64,000 bases of DNA from Omphiscola glabra (Eukaryota; Mollusca; Gastropoda; Lymnaeidae). The stretch is from positions 14,473,812-14,537,811 of the forward strand of contig OZ024811.1 of assembly GCA_964017045.1 (NCBI GenBank). Reading direction: 5' to 3'. Made by a program: the position numbers and the translations under genes. This document shows positions 13,346-25,240 of the stretch, in pieces. Position 1 is the stretch's first letter; each line of letters starts with the position of its first letter. Under the pieces are notes generated by a model. It was given only the letters and a program-made list of their open reading frames with translations, was not told the origin of the DNA and ran no database searches.

Positions 13346-14061
13346 ACCTACATTTATTACCAGTGAGCAGAGTGCAATCTGCCAACTTATTAACATCTAC
13401 CACAGAATACACTTCCACTAACAAAGCAACTGCTTATTCAGCAGATAATCTGTAATCACTCTAATTCTAATCTAAATATGAAATTTTGCCCATAATTCAT
13501 AATTAGCCTTTCTTTTACCAGTTAATCTGCCTTGAAATAACAGAAAATTCTGTACATGCATTAGTGTAAACATAGATGTCTTTAAAAGCATCTTGGATGT
13601 TTCTATATTTTTTTAATTGAATTTGTACCGCCAAAACAAAAGATGAGTAAGCTTATAATGTGTTGTAGGTTTGTCTCTTTTTTCTACAACTGATTTTTTT
13701 TTAAAAATTATTTTTTTTGTGAAGGCATCAGTTTTCATGCAAAGACACTGCCGATACCAGCATATGTCATGTAAATATTTTTAAAAAATTAGCGGTTCTG
13801 TGATCACCTCAATAGCTTGATATTAAGTAAATAACTCTGACTCTCTTTGTCTTTGTATTTTACCTGGATTCTTTTATTAACCACATACTGTTTCACATTG
13901 TTCACAAGGCTTAATGTGACAGATTATTTTTGAATGCGATTAAATTGCTTGTGCATCCTAAAATGGCTTAATATAAATCGTCTAGGTATGCCAAGAGTTT
14001 GTTATGCATTTAAAAAAAAATTGCCATTTCTTACTAAATCACAGGCTAGTTCAATGCATCT
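13346..14061. other. Non-coding stretch
   Basis: AT-rich with T runs. No gene, tandem repeat or terminal inverted repeat noticed. Confidence 0.5.
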
Positions 14062-14905
14062 TTACAGACGAGGTCCAGTTTTCAGTATAAATGATATTTT
14101 CTGTCCATGTTCCATGGTGGTATGTTTATGATAGTTGGCATGGTCAGAATGCTCCGCGTTCTTGTAGATTGGAGTGACATGCATTGTTCTCCAGTATGCT
14201 GGAACATTGCCTGTGCACAGCGACGACTGGAAGAGGATTGTCAGTGCAGGAGTGATTTCTTTGGCTAATTCTTTGACCACTCATGGTTTGATATTATCAG
14301 GACCACATGCCTTGTAGGGGTTAATGGTTTTGAGGAGGGCAAGCACACCCTGCCCTGAAATCTGGACATCTTCCATGACGGGGTAGGTTTTGTTCATCAT
14401 GTTGGTCTTCAGAAGGAACTCAGCCTCTGAGTACTCTCTACCGTCACCAAAGACCGACTGGAACTGCCGATTGAGTATGTCAGCCTGTGCTTTTGGGTAA
14501 GAAGTCAAATGGCCATCCCACCTCAGGGGGGAAACTCCAGCATTTGAGGACTTTTGGTGCTTCACATAGCTCCAGAAGTGCTTGTTCTTGACACCCTTGG
14601 TCAGAGTGTCTTCGTCTGAGAAGATGCAGTTCAGGTAGTTCCAGTATGATCTGTGCAGTAAGTGTTGGATGGTTCGGCGGAGCCTCAGTACCTCCTCTCT
14701 CAGTTCAACCGAGTCATTTTCTTCAATCGCTTGTATTTTTGGTCTCTCCTGTGGATGAGCCTAAGAATTTCACCCGTGACCCATGACTGATTTATCTTAG
14801 GTTTGGTGGTTTTGAGTGGTACATATTTCTTCACTGCATCAGTGATTGCTGTCTTAAACTTCACCCACAGCTCTTCTGTTGTTGCTGTACCCTGAATCGA
14901 CTTTT
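14062..14905 (-). pseudogene. Jockey/CR1-like non-LTR RT fragment, decayed
   Basis: Minus-strand reading gives, in order, a pre-RT linker (W-V-T-G-E-I-L-R-L near 14760-14800, then a stretch with H-F-W-S-Y-V-K-H-Q-K near 14560), Y-K-A-C-G-P-D-N-I-K-P near 14283-14315, L-A-K-E-I-T-P-A-L-T-I-L-F-Q-S-S, and V-T-P-I-Y-K-N-A-E-H near 14145-14175. These match the N-terminal RT region (G-P-D-x-I and P-I-Y-K-K-G) of jockey/CR1-type elements. There are in-frame stops and frame changes, the catalytic palm is absent, and both ends are truncated. Confidence 0.8.
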
Positions 14906-15554
14906 CACCATGTTACCCTTTTACGATATGGGTTTAAAATAACATCTCAATGGGAAATTGTAGTACACTGTGTTAAAGATTTTTTTTAAAGAAGTTTATG
15001 TTGAATGACTTTTTATATAAATACAGGTGCATTGATGGTCTTAAATTATGATGCTAAAGTTAATATGTTCATAGATGCAATATTTGAACACAAAAAAATA
15101 CTCTCACAAATTGAAGGCAACTCAGTTGGGGGTTAGCCACTAAAGTAATGTATTTTAATATTTTATAATATTAATATATATATAAAAAATCTATTCCTAA
15201 TATTAACACATGCCCACTACCTATTAAAATCAATACCTTCATTGATTTATTGGCCACCAGCTTCTTACTGCCACCCAGAGCTGTGGCATGGGCCTTGCAA
15301 CCCCTGCTCCAAGTTGTGATGTTGACATTTTTTTTTTTTAACTATCAGCTGTGAATGCAGGGGGCACAAAACTGACAGTGGGTCTCCAAATATCACGCCA
15401 CAGCTCTCTCTCTCTGCACATGTGATAACTGCTGGCTGATTCAAAAGCCTTTGACTGAAACGCTTAAGACATGCACAAATTATTGAATGTAATAATTTGT
15501 TTTTAATATAATTTTATATAATTTACTCTTTAGGTTGTGGTCAATATAAAAAGA
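14906..15554. other. Upstream region of protease-like copy 1
   Basis: AT-rich intergenic DNA with a (TA)-rich patch near 15160-15190. The 5' UTR and promoter of the following gene should lie here or further upstream, but no TATA or initiator element can be singled out. Confidence 0.4.
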
Positions 15555-16802
15555 ATGGCTGACACCACAAGAGCTGAAAAAAACAGAAAGCCGAAGAGAG
15601 GTAAGTTTTTAAATTTTTTTTATTTTACATGCTTTCCAAATTCTGTTTTTATTGCTGTTATGATTATACTTGTCTGCAATACAACCCATTTCCATGCCCT
15701 TAAATAAAATATGTATCCCCCTCTACCTCTCAATTTTCCCAAAAACATTTTTATAATGTAATGGGCCTTAAAACACAAAAAAGACATTTTTGGTTAAAAA
15801 GTTGTCAGCACCCTTAACCAGAAGGCAGACCTCCGTATTTATTTTCTTGTGCTCCTTTTTTTGCCAGTGAAGCCAATATGTTTACGTGTTTTTTCTGTGT
15901 TAATTTCAGCTTCTAAACCAACAGTTGAAAGGGGAGAGCTGAGCAAGTACCGCCCAGAGTGCAAGAAAAATCCAGATCACAAGAAGTTCATTCCTATCAC
16001 AGGGTTCAATGAAACCCACCTGCCAGAAGGCTATCAAGATGAGGATATATGTAACACCATCAAAGCCTTGGCTGAGCTGACCGTGAGGATAGATGTGACC
16101 TACACCAGCCCTGACCGTCCACAGTTTTACCCCGACTCAGATGTACCATATCCCTTCTACAATGAGCGCAAAAGTCATATAATGCGCACTGGCTCTGGGT
16201 GGGTTGAAGAGATCCGAAAATACAACAAGTGCGACAACAAGACTTGTCCATGCTACAGCTGCCAGCAGTCGAACCCCATTAAAGTATGGGGCGAGTGCCA
16301 TGTAGTGACAGCTGCGCTTGTGGTGTATGACGACTCGGAGGCCCGTCACACCACATGCAGGATTGGATTCGACAGCAGCCAGAGCCCACTAGTCAACCTG
16401 GAAGGTATTGAGATCGTGCGCTCTGACGTGGCCGGAGACAGGTGTGTGTTCAGCTGTGTCACACACGACCTCAGCCTCATCGACAAGCTCCAAAACACAA
16501 TGGACACCTATGAGTCGCTGGACTGGAAGGTCAACGACAAATACTCAAAGACCCTGGAGAAGCATAAGATTGCCATAATAGTCTCACACCCTCATGGTTG
16601 CACCAAGCAGGTCTCCATCGGCCAGTGGATGCACCGGTACTTTGTGAATGAGGAGCAGACAAAGTACACGTACAACACCTGTACATGTCCGGGAAGCACT
16701 GGTGCCCCTGTGTATATCCTAGGCAGGGACAGTTTGATGTCAAACCACAACCACAGTGGGGCCAACGCAGAAGGGAACTACAGTGGTACATGGCAAGGAT
16801 AG
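15555..16802 (+). CDS. Trypsin-fold protein, copy 1, with His replaced by Leu (predicted pseudoprotease)
   Basis: Two coding exons are proposed: 15555-15600 and 15910-16802, joined across a 309-nt GT-AG intron with donor AG|GTAAGT and acceptor TTAATTTCAG, giving 312 residues. The ATG has A at -3 and G at +4. The short exon encodes a basic N-terminus (K-P-K-R). No signal peptide or membrane segment is seen, so a cytosolic or nuclear site is inferred. Motifs: C-K-K-N-P-D-H near residue 31; C-P-C-Y-S-C near 130; V-V-T-A-A-L-V-V with Leu152 (codon 16317-16319) where trypsin-like proteases have His; T-H-D-L with Asp202; V-S-H-P-H-G; C-P-G-S-T-G-A-P with Ser278; H-S-G at 297-299, like the strand lining the S1 pocket. 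Nucleophile and Asp are present but the general base is lost, so hydrolysis is unlikely unless another residue substitutes. The frame is fully open, which argues against simple decay. It most resembles intracellular FAM111-style trypsin domains in layout; that is an analogy only. Confidence 0.85.
15601..15909 (+). other. Intron 1 of protease-like copy 1 (phase 1)
   Basis: The donor GTAAGT follows GAGAG and the acceptor is TTAATTTCAG. One nucleotide of the split codon (G) lies in the first exon. A phase-1 intron just before the conserved region also fits the acceptor sites of copies 2 and 3, which supports the gene model. Confidence 0.8.
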
Positions 16803-17277
16803 AAGCTGAATTTATATCTGTGACCTTTTAAATACATATTGTAAAATATAAAGCACAGTATTTAGGCTTTTATGATTCCAACCCTTGACAGAAGGAAGCA
16901 GAATTTCATTCATGTATATTTAGTCATAACTGGCTTACTTTCTCTTTCAAGGTGAAGATTTATCAACATTTTATATTATTTACTTCATAAATTAAAAAAA
17001 ATTTGATGGCTTTAGAGCTGTGATTTTTGTGCAACCAGGTTCTCCCGCAATGATACCAATAATTATTACTTTAAAAACTTTTTTATGTTTCCTTTCTTGC
17101 TTATACATGATTTAAAGAAGAAAAGAAACCTAAAGCCATTTTCAAGCTTCAAGCTATTTGACAGACATCCTTAATTTTCAAACTTGTGTTTCTTTTTTAA
17201 AGTAAAGTTAAGTTTCATTTTTTTAATTAGACCACCGAGTACCTTTTTTAATTGTACTTAATGAAAGATTAATGTAT

Positions 17278-17283
17278 AATAAA
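17278..17283 (+). terminator. Poly(A) signal candidate, copy 1
   Basis: AATAAA lies about 475 nt after the stop codon in an AT-rich 3' region. A second AATAAA occurs near 17532. Which is used cannot be told. Confidence 0.45.
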
Positions 17284-17300
17284 TTATGTTTTTTGTATTC

Positions 17301-17368
17301 TTTTGTCACCCTTGGTACTGATGAGATATTGTACCATACCCTGGGTACTGATGAGATATCGTACCATA
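17301..17368. repeat. Two-copy ~33-bp direct repeat
   Basis: Two adjacent copies of GGTACTGATGAGATATTGTA / GGTACTGATGAGATATCGTA followed by CCATA. They sit just past the putative 3' end of copy 1. Confidence 0.7.
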
Positions 17369-20104
17369 AGAAGAGGATTTGATGATATTTGGCTTTATTA
17401 AAAACTTCATGGTACCCCGGTATATTATATATTTATAAATGGACTAACATATTATTAATCAAATCTGTAAATGTTCAAGAAACATTTTTGGTAGTGGAAA
17501 AAAATGCCTTCTTTTGTGATTATAAAGTAACAATAAATGACCAATTTCTTCAAGTTTTGGACAGTGTTTTTTCAATGGACATGTATCTGGTACTCCTGTT
17601 GATTTACATTTGCTAACCTGCTATCAATTTAGGTGGATGCCATGCAGTTACACTCCAGCAGAGTAGTCATTTGTATATCAAAATATTAGCTGCATCCATT
17701 TACATTCATCACATGTCTAAACTGCAGATGAAACACCTATGACAATTGGCTACAACTTGTACTTAACTACCCATCAATGTGATGGTGTTAGTTATGTGCA
17801 CCAGATGATATCTTGAGAGGCAATACACATGCCTGATATTGCCCACCATACCACTGGGTCTTAAAGTTTTAGAATCACTGCATCATTATTAATTGAATTT
17901 GCAAATATGTGAACATCTCCCCAATCTCTCCATATTGTCCCCCTCGCTCGTAGTCACTCAGCTGAACATTTAGAACCCTGACCTCTTTAGTAAAGCTAAC
18001 TTCTTGGCCCACTGCACCAAACATTTTTTTGCTACCTTGCCCTCTTCAGAAAATGTTCACTTAATAGCCTGTTAACAAACTTGTCTTGGTTGTATCATAC
18101 ACATATACATTTGTTTAAAGCCCGTCTGAAATAAAATGAACACTTTTGGGATTGTAAGAATTCTCCTCTTGTTTAGGATATAATTAATGGCTGTTTTGTT
18201 TCATTCATTCTAATTTCTAAATTGATATTTTTTATACATGGAAAAAAAAAGTGACATGCATGTAAAAGAATGTCCAAAATATGTATGAAATTTATAAACT
18301 GGAAAAAAATTTGTTCCTACTATTTGGATCAAACTCTTGTCTTTTTGAAATGGTTATATAGAGAAAATCTGGCAGTTTTACATGTCAAAAGCTGTCTCCA
18401 CAAACCACACATATCAGATCTTAGCAACCACCAAAAGAAGCCAGTTTTTTTGGTTTTTTTTTTTTAAAGTTTGGATTACTGTAACACATCAGTAGTCTTT
18501 AGGATATTAAGAGCCATGACAAACTCAAGGTGCTATGTTTATTCAAGTGACATATCATTCAAATTACAGATATGTGATTGTTCAATAATTCAGGATCGAA
18601 AATAGTACATTTTCCTTTTTTTCTTTCCAGCTGTTTCAAAAGGTACATTTAAATTCATTTGCACTAATTTCAAAAGAAAAACTTGTGCTGCTTATTCCGA
18701 AGAGATACATTCTCCAAGCTGATAATGATGAATTTTTCAAATGTGTTCTATTGTTAGATTTGTCCCCAATTAGGATTACAATAGTAATTCTAATTTGAAT
18801 CCAACGTTGCTACTGCAAATAATAAGTGCCATCATTATTTAGATAATTTGAAATTAGTTTAATCAGCAAAGATTTTTTTTATACTTCATAGAAATGATAC
18901 AGGAACATGTACAGTACGCATCTAGCATTAAAGCAAACAGTCTTGTCGATTTTACTGATCATGCTGAAAATTGACACCAGCTTCCCATCTCTTATGACTA
19001 GTTTATCTGTTATGACTAGTTTTAAAGTTAATTACACTGTATCATTCAATACGGATCCTGGTGAGATTTTTTGTAATAAATTGGAGAATTTAGTTGAATT
19101 GGAATTAAATTTTTAAAATTTGTACAAAGTTTTTTTAATATAAGGACTATGTCAACAGTAGTCCCTGTCATAATTATGTTGGGGAAATATGATGCACGTG
19201 GCACTCGCAATGAGAGCTTAATAAAAGACCAAACAGCACTTACCACGTATCTGTCAGATTCTTTCTTGGGGAATCAGAGCAAGGGAAAAAAACCATAGAG
19301 TTACGATTAAAAAAAAAAGAATTAGAAACTTTGCTCATTCAACTCATTGTAATTGTGTGGGGGGGGGGGGGCAATCTCAGGGGAGATCCAGCAAATAAAA
19401 ACATTACCAGATGTCATGGTCAAAGATTGGGCTTACTGTATACGTTGGGTCTTAAAGGGAAAAGAATTCCAGCACATTTACAGTTACCTACGACCTTAGT
19501 TGCATACTTGAGACTTGCCAGCACCTTGTGCGTCCATGAAAAGAATCCCCTTTCTGATTTATGGTTATACGCCTACAATAATATTATTCATATAACTTTT
19601 TATATATATAATTTTTAAAATCGTCTCCTTAACCTTTATTCTCCCCCCCCCATAATAAATGTATTTCTTGTTGTTGGTTTGTCAATGAGTTTCTTCCAAA
19701 TTCAGTGTTGAACAGGCCTCGATTAAGACTGAGAATTTTACTTTTTTTTTTCTTTTAATTTTCGTGATTAGTTTACAGTAGCCTACACTATATTAATCAT
19801 AATTAATACAGATATATAAAAAAAATTATTGATTCAGCATAGAATTGGTAAATGTTTGTAAAATTGTTGTACTTAGATGTTAAATTATTTACAAAAAACA
19901 ACCTAAATGCACCTGATAGTTTGTTTTGTTTTTTAAAATTTAAAACATTATTATTATTATTTTTTAAAAATCTAATGAATGTGAAGGTAAAACGTGGTAA
20001 GCATATAATTGTTTCCAAATGTTCTGTGAGACACAAATAAAGAGAAATTTAATTTTCTGTTAATGTCTTGAAGGCTTATACTTATATGTGTTAGGGTGTA
20101 TGTT
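17369..20104. other. Non-coding stretch
   Basis: AT-rich, no gene supported. A G run lies near 19359-19370 and a C run near 19643-19650. Short open frames have no recognisable motif. Confidence 0.5.
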
Positions 20105-20497
20105 CATTGCTGTAACCCTCTAACCCAGGCTCTGTATGATGAATCTGTTTCATTGGGGTAACTCTCTAACCCAGGGTGTGTATGATGCATCTGTTTCATT
20201 GGGGTAACTCTCTAACCCAGGGTGTGTATGATGAATCTGTTTCATTGGGGTAACTCTCTAACCCAGGGTGTGTATGATGAATCTGTTTCATTGGGGTAAC
20301 TCTCTAACCCAGGGTGTGTATGATGCATTGGTTTCATGGGGGTAACTCTCTAACCCAGGGTGTGTATGATGAATTGGTTTCATGGGGGTAACTCTCTAAC
20401 CCAGGGTGTGTATGATGAATTGGTTTCATGGGGGTAACTCTCTAACCCAGGGTGTGTATGATGAATTGTTTTCATGGGGGTAACTCTCTAACCCATG
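20105..20497. repeat. 46-bp minisatellite, about 8 copies
   Basis: The unit starts GGGGTAACTCTCTAACCCAG and continues GGTGTGTATGATGAATCTGTTTCATT. The first copies have CTGTTTCATTG and the later ones TGGTTTCATGG, so two sub-variants are spatially separated within the array. Confidence 0.95.
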
Positions 20498-21684
20498 TCA
20501 TGTGTAACCCAGCCATACTTTTGTTGGATTCAGGCGGTGAACTCCTTTTTCTGGGCAGCTGATACCTAATTATTTGGTTGAGTTTGCTGTACCAGTTGTT
20601 GAAATCACGATTCTCCCTAAGATGGGGCCTGGTGTTTGATAAGGAATTTACAAATTGACATTGCAATGTTATACACGACAGTTTTTTTCCCCTCTCCCAT
20701 AGTCTGGAGACCGGCTCTGTTCCACGCAGCATGAATCGAGAAACGGGAAAATATTTGATTGTTGTCTCGTTTCAGAACAACCTTTTAAAAATAACGAGAT
20801 TGTTTTTTTCCGACAAAATTTTTCATGCGTTATACAGCACCTAAAAGCTGATAAACAACTTGCTATGTGCCGTATTAATTTTTTGTTACAAGAAATGCAA
20901 AAACTATTATGAAAAGTCGTATCCTGACATTTGATCAAAAGAAATTTCGTCGACGGAAATTTGGTCGAATCTTTTTTTTTTTAGTTGACACGTTAAAATT
21001 TTGCGTCAAATTTCTTTTTGAACGCATTATTTTGTTTTACTGTAGAGCATGGAGTTTGGTAATCGAATCTTCACTATAAATTTGAGTTGGTGTTCATTTT
21101 GTATGGAGTTTGAGCAATCGTATAGTTACGTAATTCGCGAAAGATCTAACAGCACGACCACCCTCTAACTTTATGTGTGGAAATATGAAACACATGGCTG
21201 TGGGAAAAAGACGAAAAGGCAACAAAAAGGACGCGGCGTCGGCGCTAGAAGGTGGCGACCACCCAAGGGCCCTACTCGAAGTCCTTATATGATGTATTAC
21301 TAATAAGTCCTAATTATAGTTCATAGTTTACAATCAACACATTAATCCAGAGGTACACGATAATCAAATCGATAGTTCGCACAGTTACCGTACTATCTTT
21401 CCAAGGTCAATGTCAAGAAGACCTGTCGAAAGCAGGCGAAGGGTATGGGATGAAATTATACTATGCGTAGAACCTTTTGTTCAAGGGGGGTCTGAAAGAA
21501 CATTTCATTTCTGAGTCAAAAAATGTATGTTCTTTTGGCTTGTAACATTAAAAGAACCTGGTACACTCACACCCCCTATAGCCGTAACTGATCAGCTTCT
21601 GAATTGTAACACCGGGTGTGGCTGAACTAAACGTGGGTCATACTTTCCCACACGCAGTTGTGTTGTTGTTTTTCCACCAAGAAA
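20498..21684. other. Non-coding stretch
   Basis: No gene recognised. Two overlapping minus-strand open frames at 20472-20938 run partly into the minisatellite and show no domain. Confidence 0.45.
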
Positions 21685-22002
21685 GGGGCTGTCCATTAAT
21701 TATGTCAACAAATTTTTGGCAATTTTTACCTCCCCCCATCCCCCTTGTCAACAACTTGTCAAACTTCCAGAGACCCCCCCCCCCTATAAAATTACGTCAA
21801 CATTTGATTACCCCCCCCCCCCCAAAAATAAAGATAAAATGGGGAAAAAACAACAATATTTTAAATAGACTAGTTTACAACTACAACAAAAAAGTGAATA
21901 AAAGTAAAATGTTTAGAAAAAAAAGTTTAATAAATTTTAAATTATGAAATTAAATTTATTTTTAAAAAAGTAACATTGTTGACATAATTTATGGACAGCC
22001 CC
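21685..22002 (+). mobile_element. MITE with GGGGCTGTCCATTAATTATG ends, copy 1
   Basis: The left terminus GGGGCTGTCCATTAATTATG continues TCAACA and mirrors the right terminus, which ends TGTTGACATAATTTATGGAC then AGCCCC. The 318-bp element has internal poly-C runs and an AT-rich core. A longer copy lies in opposite orientation at 24758-25153, so it is dispersed. The termini remind me of cut-and-paste families with GRGGCTGTCC-type ends, but I cannot assign a superfamily. Confidence 0.8.
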
Positions 22003-22163
22003 AAAGCAAGGAATGTGATTTTTCGCTACGAAACTCCTCGATGATATTTTACATGTCTACATGTTTCTGCGTGTGTCTTTTTTTGCCCTGAGTCTTGCGC
22101 AGTCTTGAAACCTCCCAATAAATTATTAATTTTATCTCAGTCTCTCTCAAAAAGTATAAAGCA

Positions 22164-22325
22164 CAGTGGCGTAGGAAAAGGGGGGGGGGCGGAGGGTTGT
22201 GTTCCTACCCATGGGGCATTTTCAGCCAACTTTAGAGGAGTTATTTTCGTGGAAGGGGGCTGCAAAAAATATTTACCCCCACCCCCGGGTGGCATTAAAT
22301 ATGATTAAACCTAGCTACGACACTG
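22164..22325. mobile_element. MITE with CAGTGGCGTAG / CTACGACACTG ends
   Basis: The left end CAGTGGCGTAGGAAA and right end CCTAGCTACGACACTG form an imperfect inverted repeat. The body is G-rich on the left and C-rich on the right. No target duplication is clear. Same terminal motif group as 27412-27491. Confidence 0.55.
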
Positions 22326-22730
22326 ATTGTGCCTTTCCATTTTGTAGATTGTGGATCTTAGTGGACAACTGCCTAATCCCAAAACAAGCTTATTTCTATC
22401 GTGGTCCCAGCATTACAAATATTAAGACCGTAAATTTTGTTATTTATCTGTCTCAGTCTATCTCGATTTTAATTAACGCCGATAAGATAAGAACGTTTTT
22501 TTTTTAATGTTTAAATTAGCTGCCATTACCGTCTGAATTTTTTTTATTAACACTTTTAATTTTTTTATTTTTTTTTTAAAACAACGAAAGCAGCGCAATT
22601 CGGCTAAGGGCCGTTTAAATTGTTGCGGTAATTTTAAAATAGAAATTTCGGAAACTTAACGAGTGAAAAAAACTAATAAAATTTTCCCGGTATGTTGTGT
22701 CCACACTGATCAGTTGTGGATCCAGTATGC
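22326..22730. other. Short AT-rich spacer
   Basis: Poly-T rich; nothing recognisable between the neighbouring MITEs. Confidence 0.5.
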
Positions 22731-22926
22731 CGGTGGTTCTCAACCTTTCTAGTCTCGTGACCCTTTAATACAGTTCCTCATGTTGTGTTAACCCCAACCA
22801 TAACATTATTTTCGTTTGCTACTTCATAAATATGTGTTTTCCTATGGTCTTAAACGAACCCTGTGTAAGGGTCGTTCGACCCCCCCCCCCCGAAGGGGGT
22901 CGCAACCCACAGGTTGAGAACCGTTG
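22731..22926 (+). mobile_element. SPIN-like hAT MITE, copy 2
   Basis: The left end CGGTGGTTCTCAACCTTTC and right end CAGGTTGAGAACCGTTG are near-perfect inverted repeats. The body has CAGTTCCTCATGTTGTG, ATTATTTTCGTTTGCTACTT, ATATGTGTTTTCC and GGGTCGTTCGACCC, all SPIN-type blocks. Flanks CAGTATGC and CTGTATGA match at 6 of 8 positions, as for an old 8-bp duplication. A poly-C run expands the right half. Confidence 0.85.
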
Positions 22927-24652
22927 CTGTATGATTAAGACGTTGCTCAGTATCATATCGGCCGGGGGGTGTCGTTAACGACTCCGCAGAATTCAATTAG
23001 TCCAAGGCCTTTTAGAGCCGATGTTGAAGAGCGTGTCGGCAAAATGCCTTCTTCAGGAATTTTTCAAATGCTGAGAGAGAATAATGAAAAAAGATAATTA
23101 ATTCAAAATCGTTTGGGGAAAAAATTCACTAACAACAACAAATTAAAAATGAAAGAAAAACAAACCTTTATAATTATTTAGCCTAGGTTTTCCCTACCAA
23201 AAGGAGTCACATATGTTAATGCTCAACCTGACCACAGTCATCGCCATGTTATAGGCCTTTACTTATATGTTAAAGTTTGATAAAGGCTTATACTTTAAAA
23301 AATAAACAACCTCCCTTTAAGCCGTCTAGATACTTACCTATAAGACGTCTTCTAAAACGATATGCGGACAGACCAGTCCCGTGGGTCCCGCAACCATTGC
23401 GGCTACAGGGGGCCTCGGATATTTATGGGACTCAAAGTTGTGATGGGATATTATTATTATTATTTTTTTAATTTCAAATTTTTATGAAAGGGGCACAAAA
23501 CCAAAAAAGTGTAGCGGCCCTTTATAAGTCACGCGATGACTGGGCGTAATGAAGAACATTATTTGTTTTCAAGGTAATCTTCATAAGGAAGTTACACTCG
23601 AAATTGATGCTATTTTAGCCATATTATATTCTTTAAAAAGTGACTACGTCACGCCAGTGGCGTAGGAAGGGGTTGTGGAGGGGGTGGTGGGAACCTGGGC
23701 GCCACCTTTTTTTTCCCCTTGTGTGATGAAAAACAGTTTCAACAAATATTTTCACCACCCTCCCCGAGAAATGGTGTGTGTGTGTGGGGGGGGGGGGAGG
23801 CAGGGCGAATTATGGTATTTAAATATCCTACGTCAGCAGAAATAAACATTGCATGTGTTGTCAAGCAGTTGACTCTGAACATATTTCTAAAGGACTTCCC
23901 CCTCTGTGCTATAAATACACGTGCGGGATTTTATCGTTTTCCCAGAGTTGTTTTCATCTCTTGCGTATGGGTTTACAGAAATTCTTGTAAGATTTAGAAT
24001 TACCGGTGTTTAGTGGATAGTGGTAAGTCGCTTGCTTAATTTAATTTTCTCAACTAGCATAGAAATAATCCGTGTATCTATCTATCCATCTGACGAAACG
24101 TTCGATCTTACTATATATTTGTGTAATGGCCGCACGAGCCGTAAGATCGTAATATTCTTGAATATCAATGACATTTGTAATTGTACTGTGACAGTCGAAG
24201 CCCTACCACATGCATGACATGGGCCAGTGTTAACCATTACAACCAATACACCAACAACAACCTGATTAGTTGTAATAATAATATTTATTCTCTATATTCG
24301 TTGGCATGTATTAAAAGGAAGACGTTCTAGCAAACACTCTAACCAATGCACTCTTGCTCAACGGCCATCAACGTACCACGAACACAACAACTAAAACTAA
24401 GACGTCATTTCCCCTTACCAAAAATACGTCACAACATTCTCACACGATGTATATAGCTAAACTTATATTCTGTAACTAAACATGTGTTACGTACTAACAT
24501 AACCACAGTGTTTTCATACCCTTGACACCATCCATCTACACTATATTTCAATTTTTAGTGTATATATTTTATTTCCGAATGATTTCCATGTTTCTCGGGA
24601 TGGCCGTCTGGTTATTAATACAATTTCCATGCCGCCTGCCTCTTATGACAAA
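22927..24652. other. Non-coding stretch with repeat fragments
   Basis: A lone CAGTGGCGTAGGAAGG terminus lies at 23655 beside a G-rich run. Around 24008-24040 the sequence GTTTAGTGGATAGTGG then TAAGTCGCTTGC looks like a tRNA-type A box, perhaps a truncated SINE. No gene is supported. Confidence 0.4.
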
Positions 24653-25240
24653 TGTCTATTGTAACATTGCTATCATCGTCTACCTTACCTAATTTGCTCT
24701 ATCGCCTTTCCTTACCTATTGTAAAATATGCTCTATCATCTACCTTACCTCGTGTAAGGGGCTGTCCATTAATTATGTCAACAAAATAGGGGGGAGGGGG
24801 GTCTGAAAAGTTTTGACAATTGTTGACAAGGGGGAGGGGGGGAGGTCAAGAAAAGTTGAAGTCAACAATGTTACTTTTTATTAATAAATTTAATTTCATA
24901 ATTTAGAATTTATTAAACTTTTTTTTCTAAACATTTTACTTTTATTCAATTTTTTGTTGTAGTTGTAAACTAGTCTATTTAAAATATCGCTTTCCCCCCC
25001 CCCCCCATTTTATCTTTATTTGGGGGGGGGGATCAAATGTTGACGTAATTTTATAGGGGGGGGGGGTCTCTGGAAGTTTGACAAGTTGTTGACAAGGGGG
25101 AGGGGGGGGTAAAAATCGTCAAAAATTTGTTGACATAATTAATGGACAGCCCCTAACATTTGCTCTGTCGTCTACCTTACTTAATGTAACATTTGCTCTA
25201 TCGACTACCTTACTTAAATGTAACATTTGCTCTATCTATT
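24653..25240. repeat. Degenerate ~33-bp minisatellite split by a MITE
   Basis: The unit approximates TGTAACATTTGCTCTATCGT then CTACCTTACTTA. Copies occur at 24653-24757 and resume at 25154-25240. The MITE at 24758-25153 interrupts the array, so the array predates the insertion. Confidence 0.75.
24758..25153 (-). mobile_element. MITE with GGGGCTGTCCATTAATTATG ends, copy 2
   Basis: It has the same terminal inverted repeats as 21685-22002. The interior reads as the reverse complement of that copy (for example AGTTGTAAACTAGTCTATTT here versus AAATAGACTAGTTTACAACT there). It is 396 bp long, the extra length coming from poly-G/C runs and a left-end block. Confidence 0.8.

Noticed and set aside
20472..20938. 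Two overlapping minus-strand frames of 86 and 89 codons
   Set aside because: They overlap the minisatellite edge, share no family motif, and have no splice signals in the right phase.
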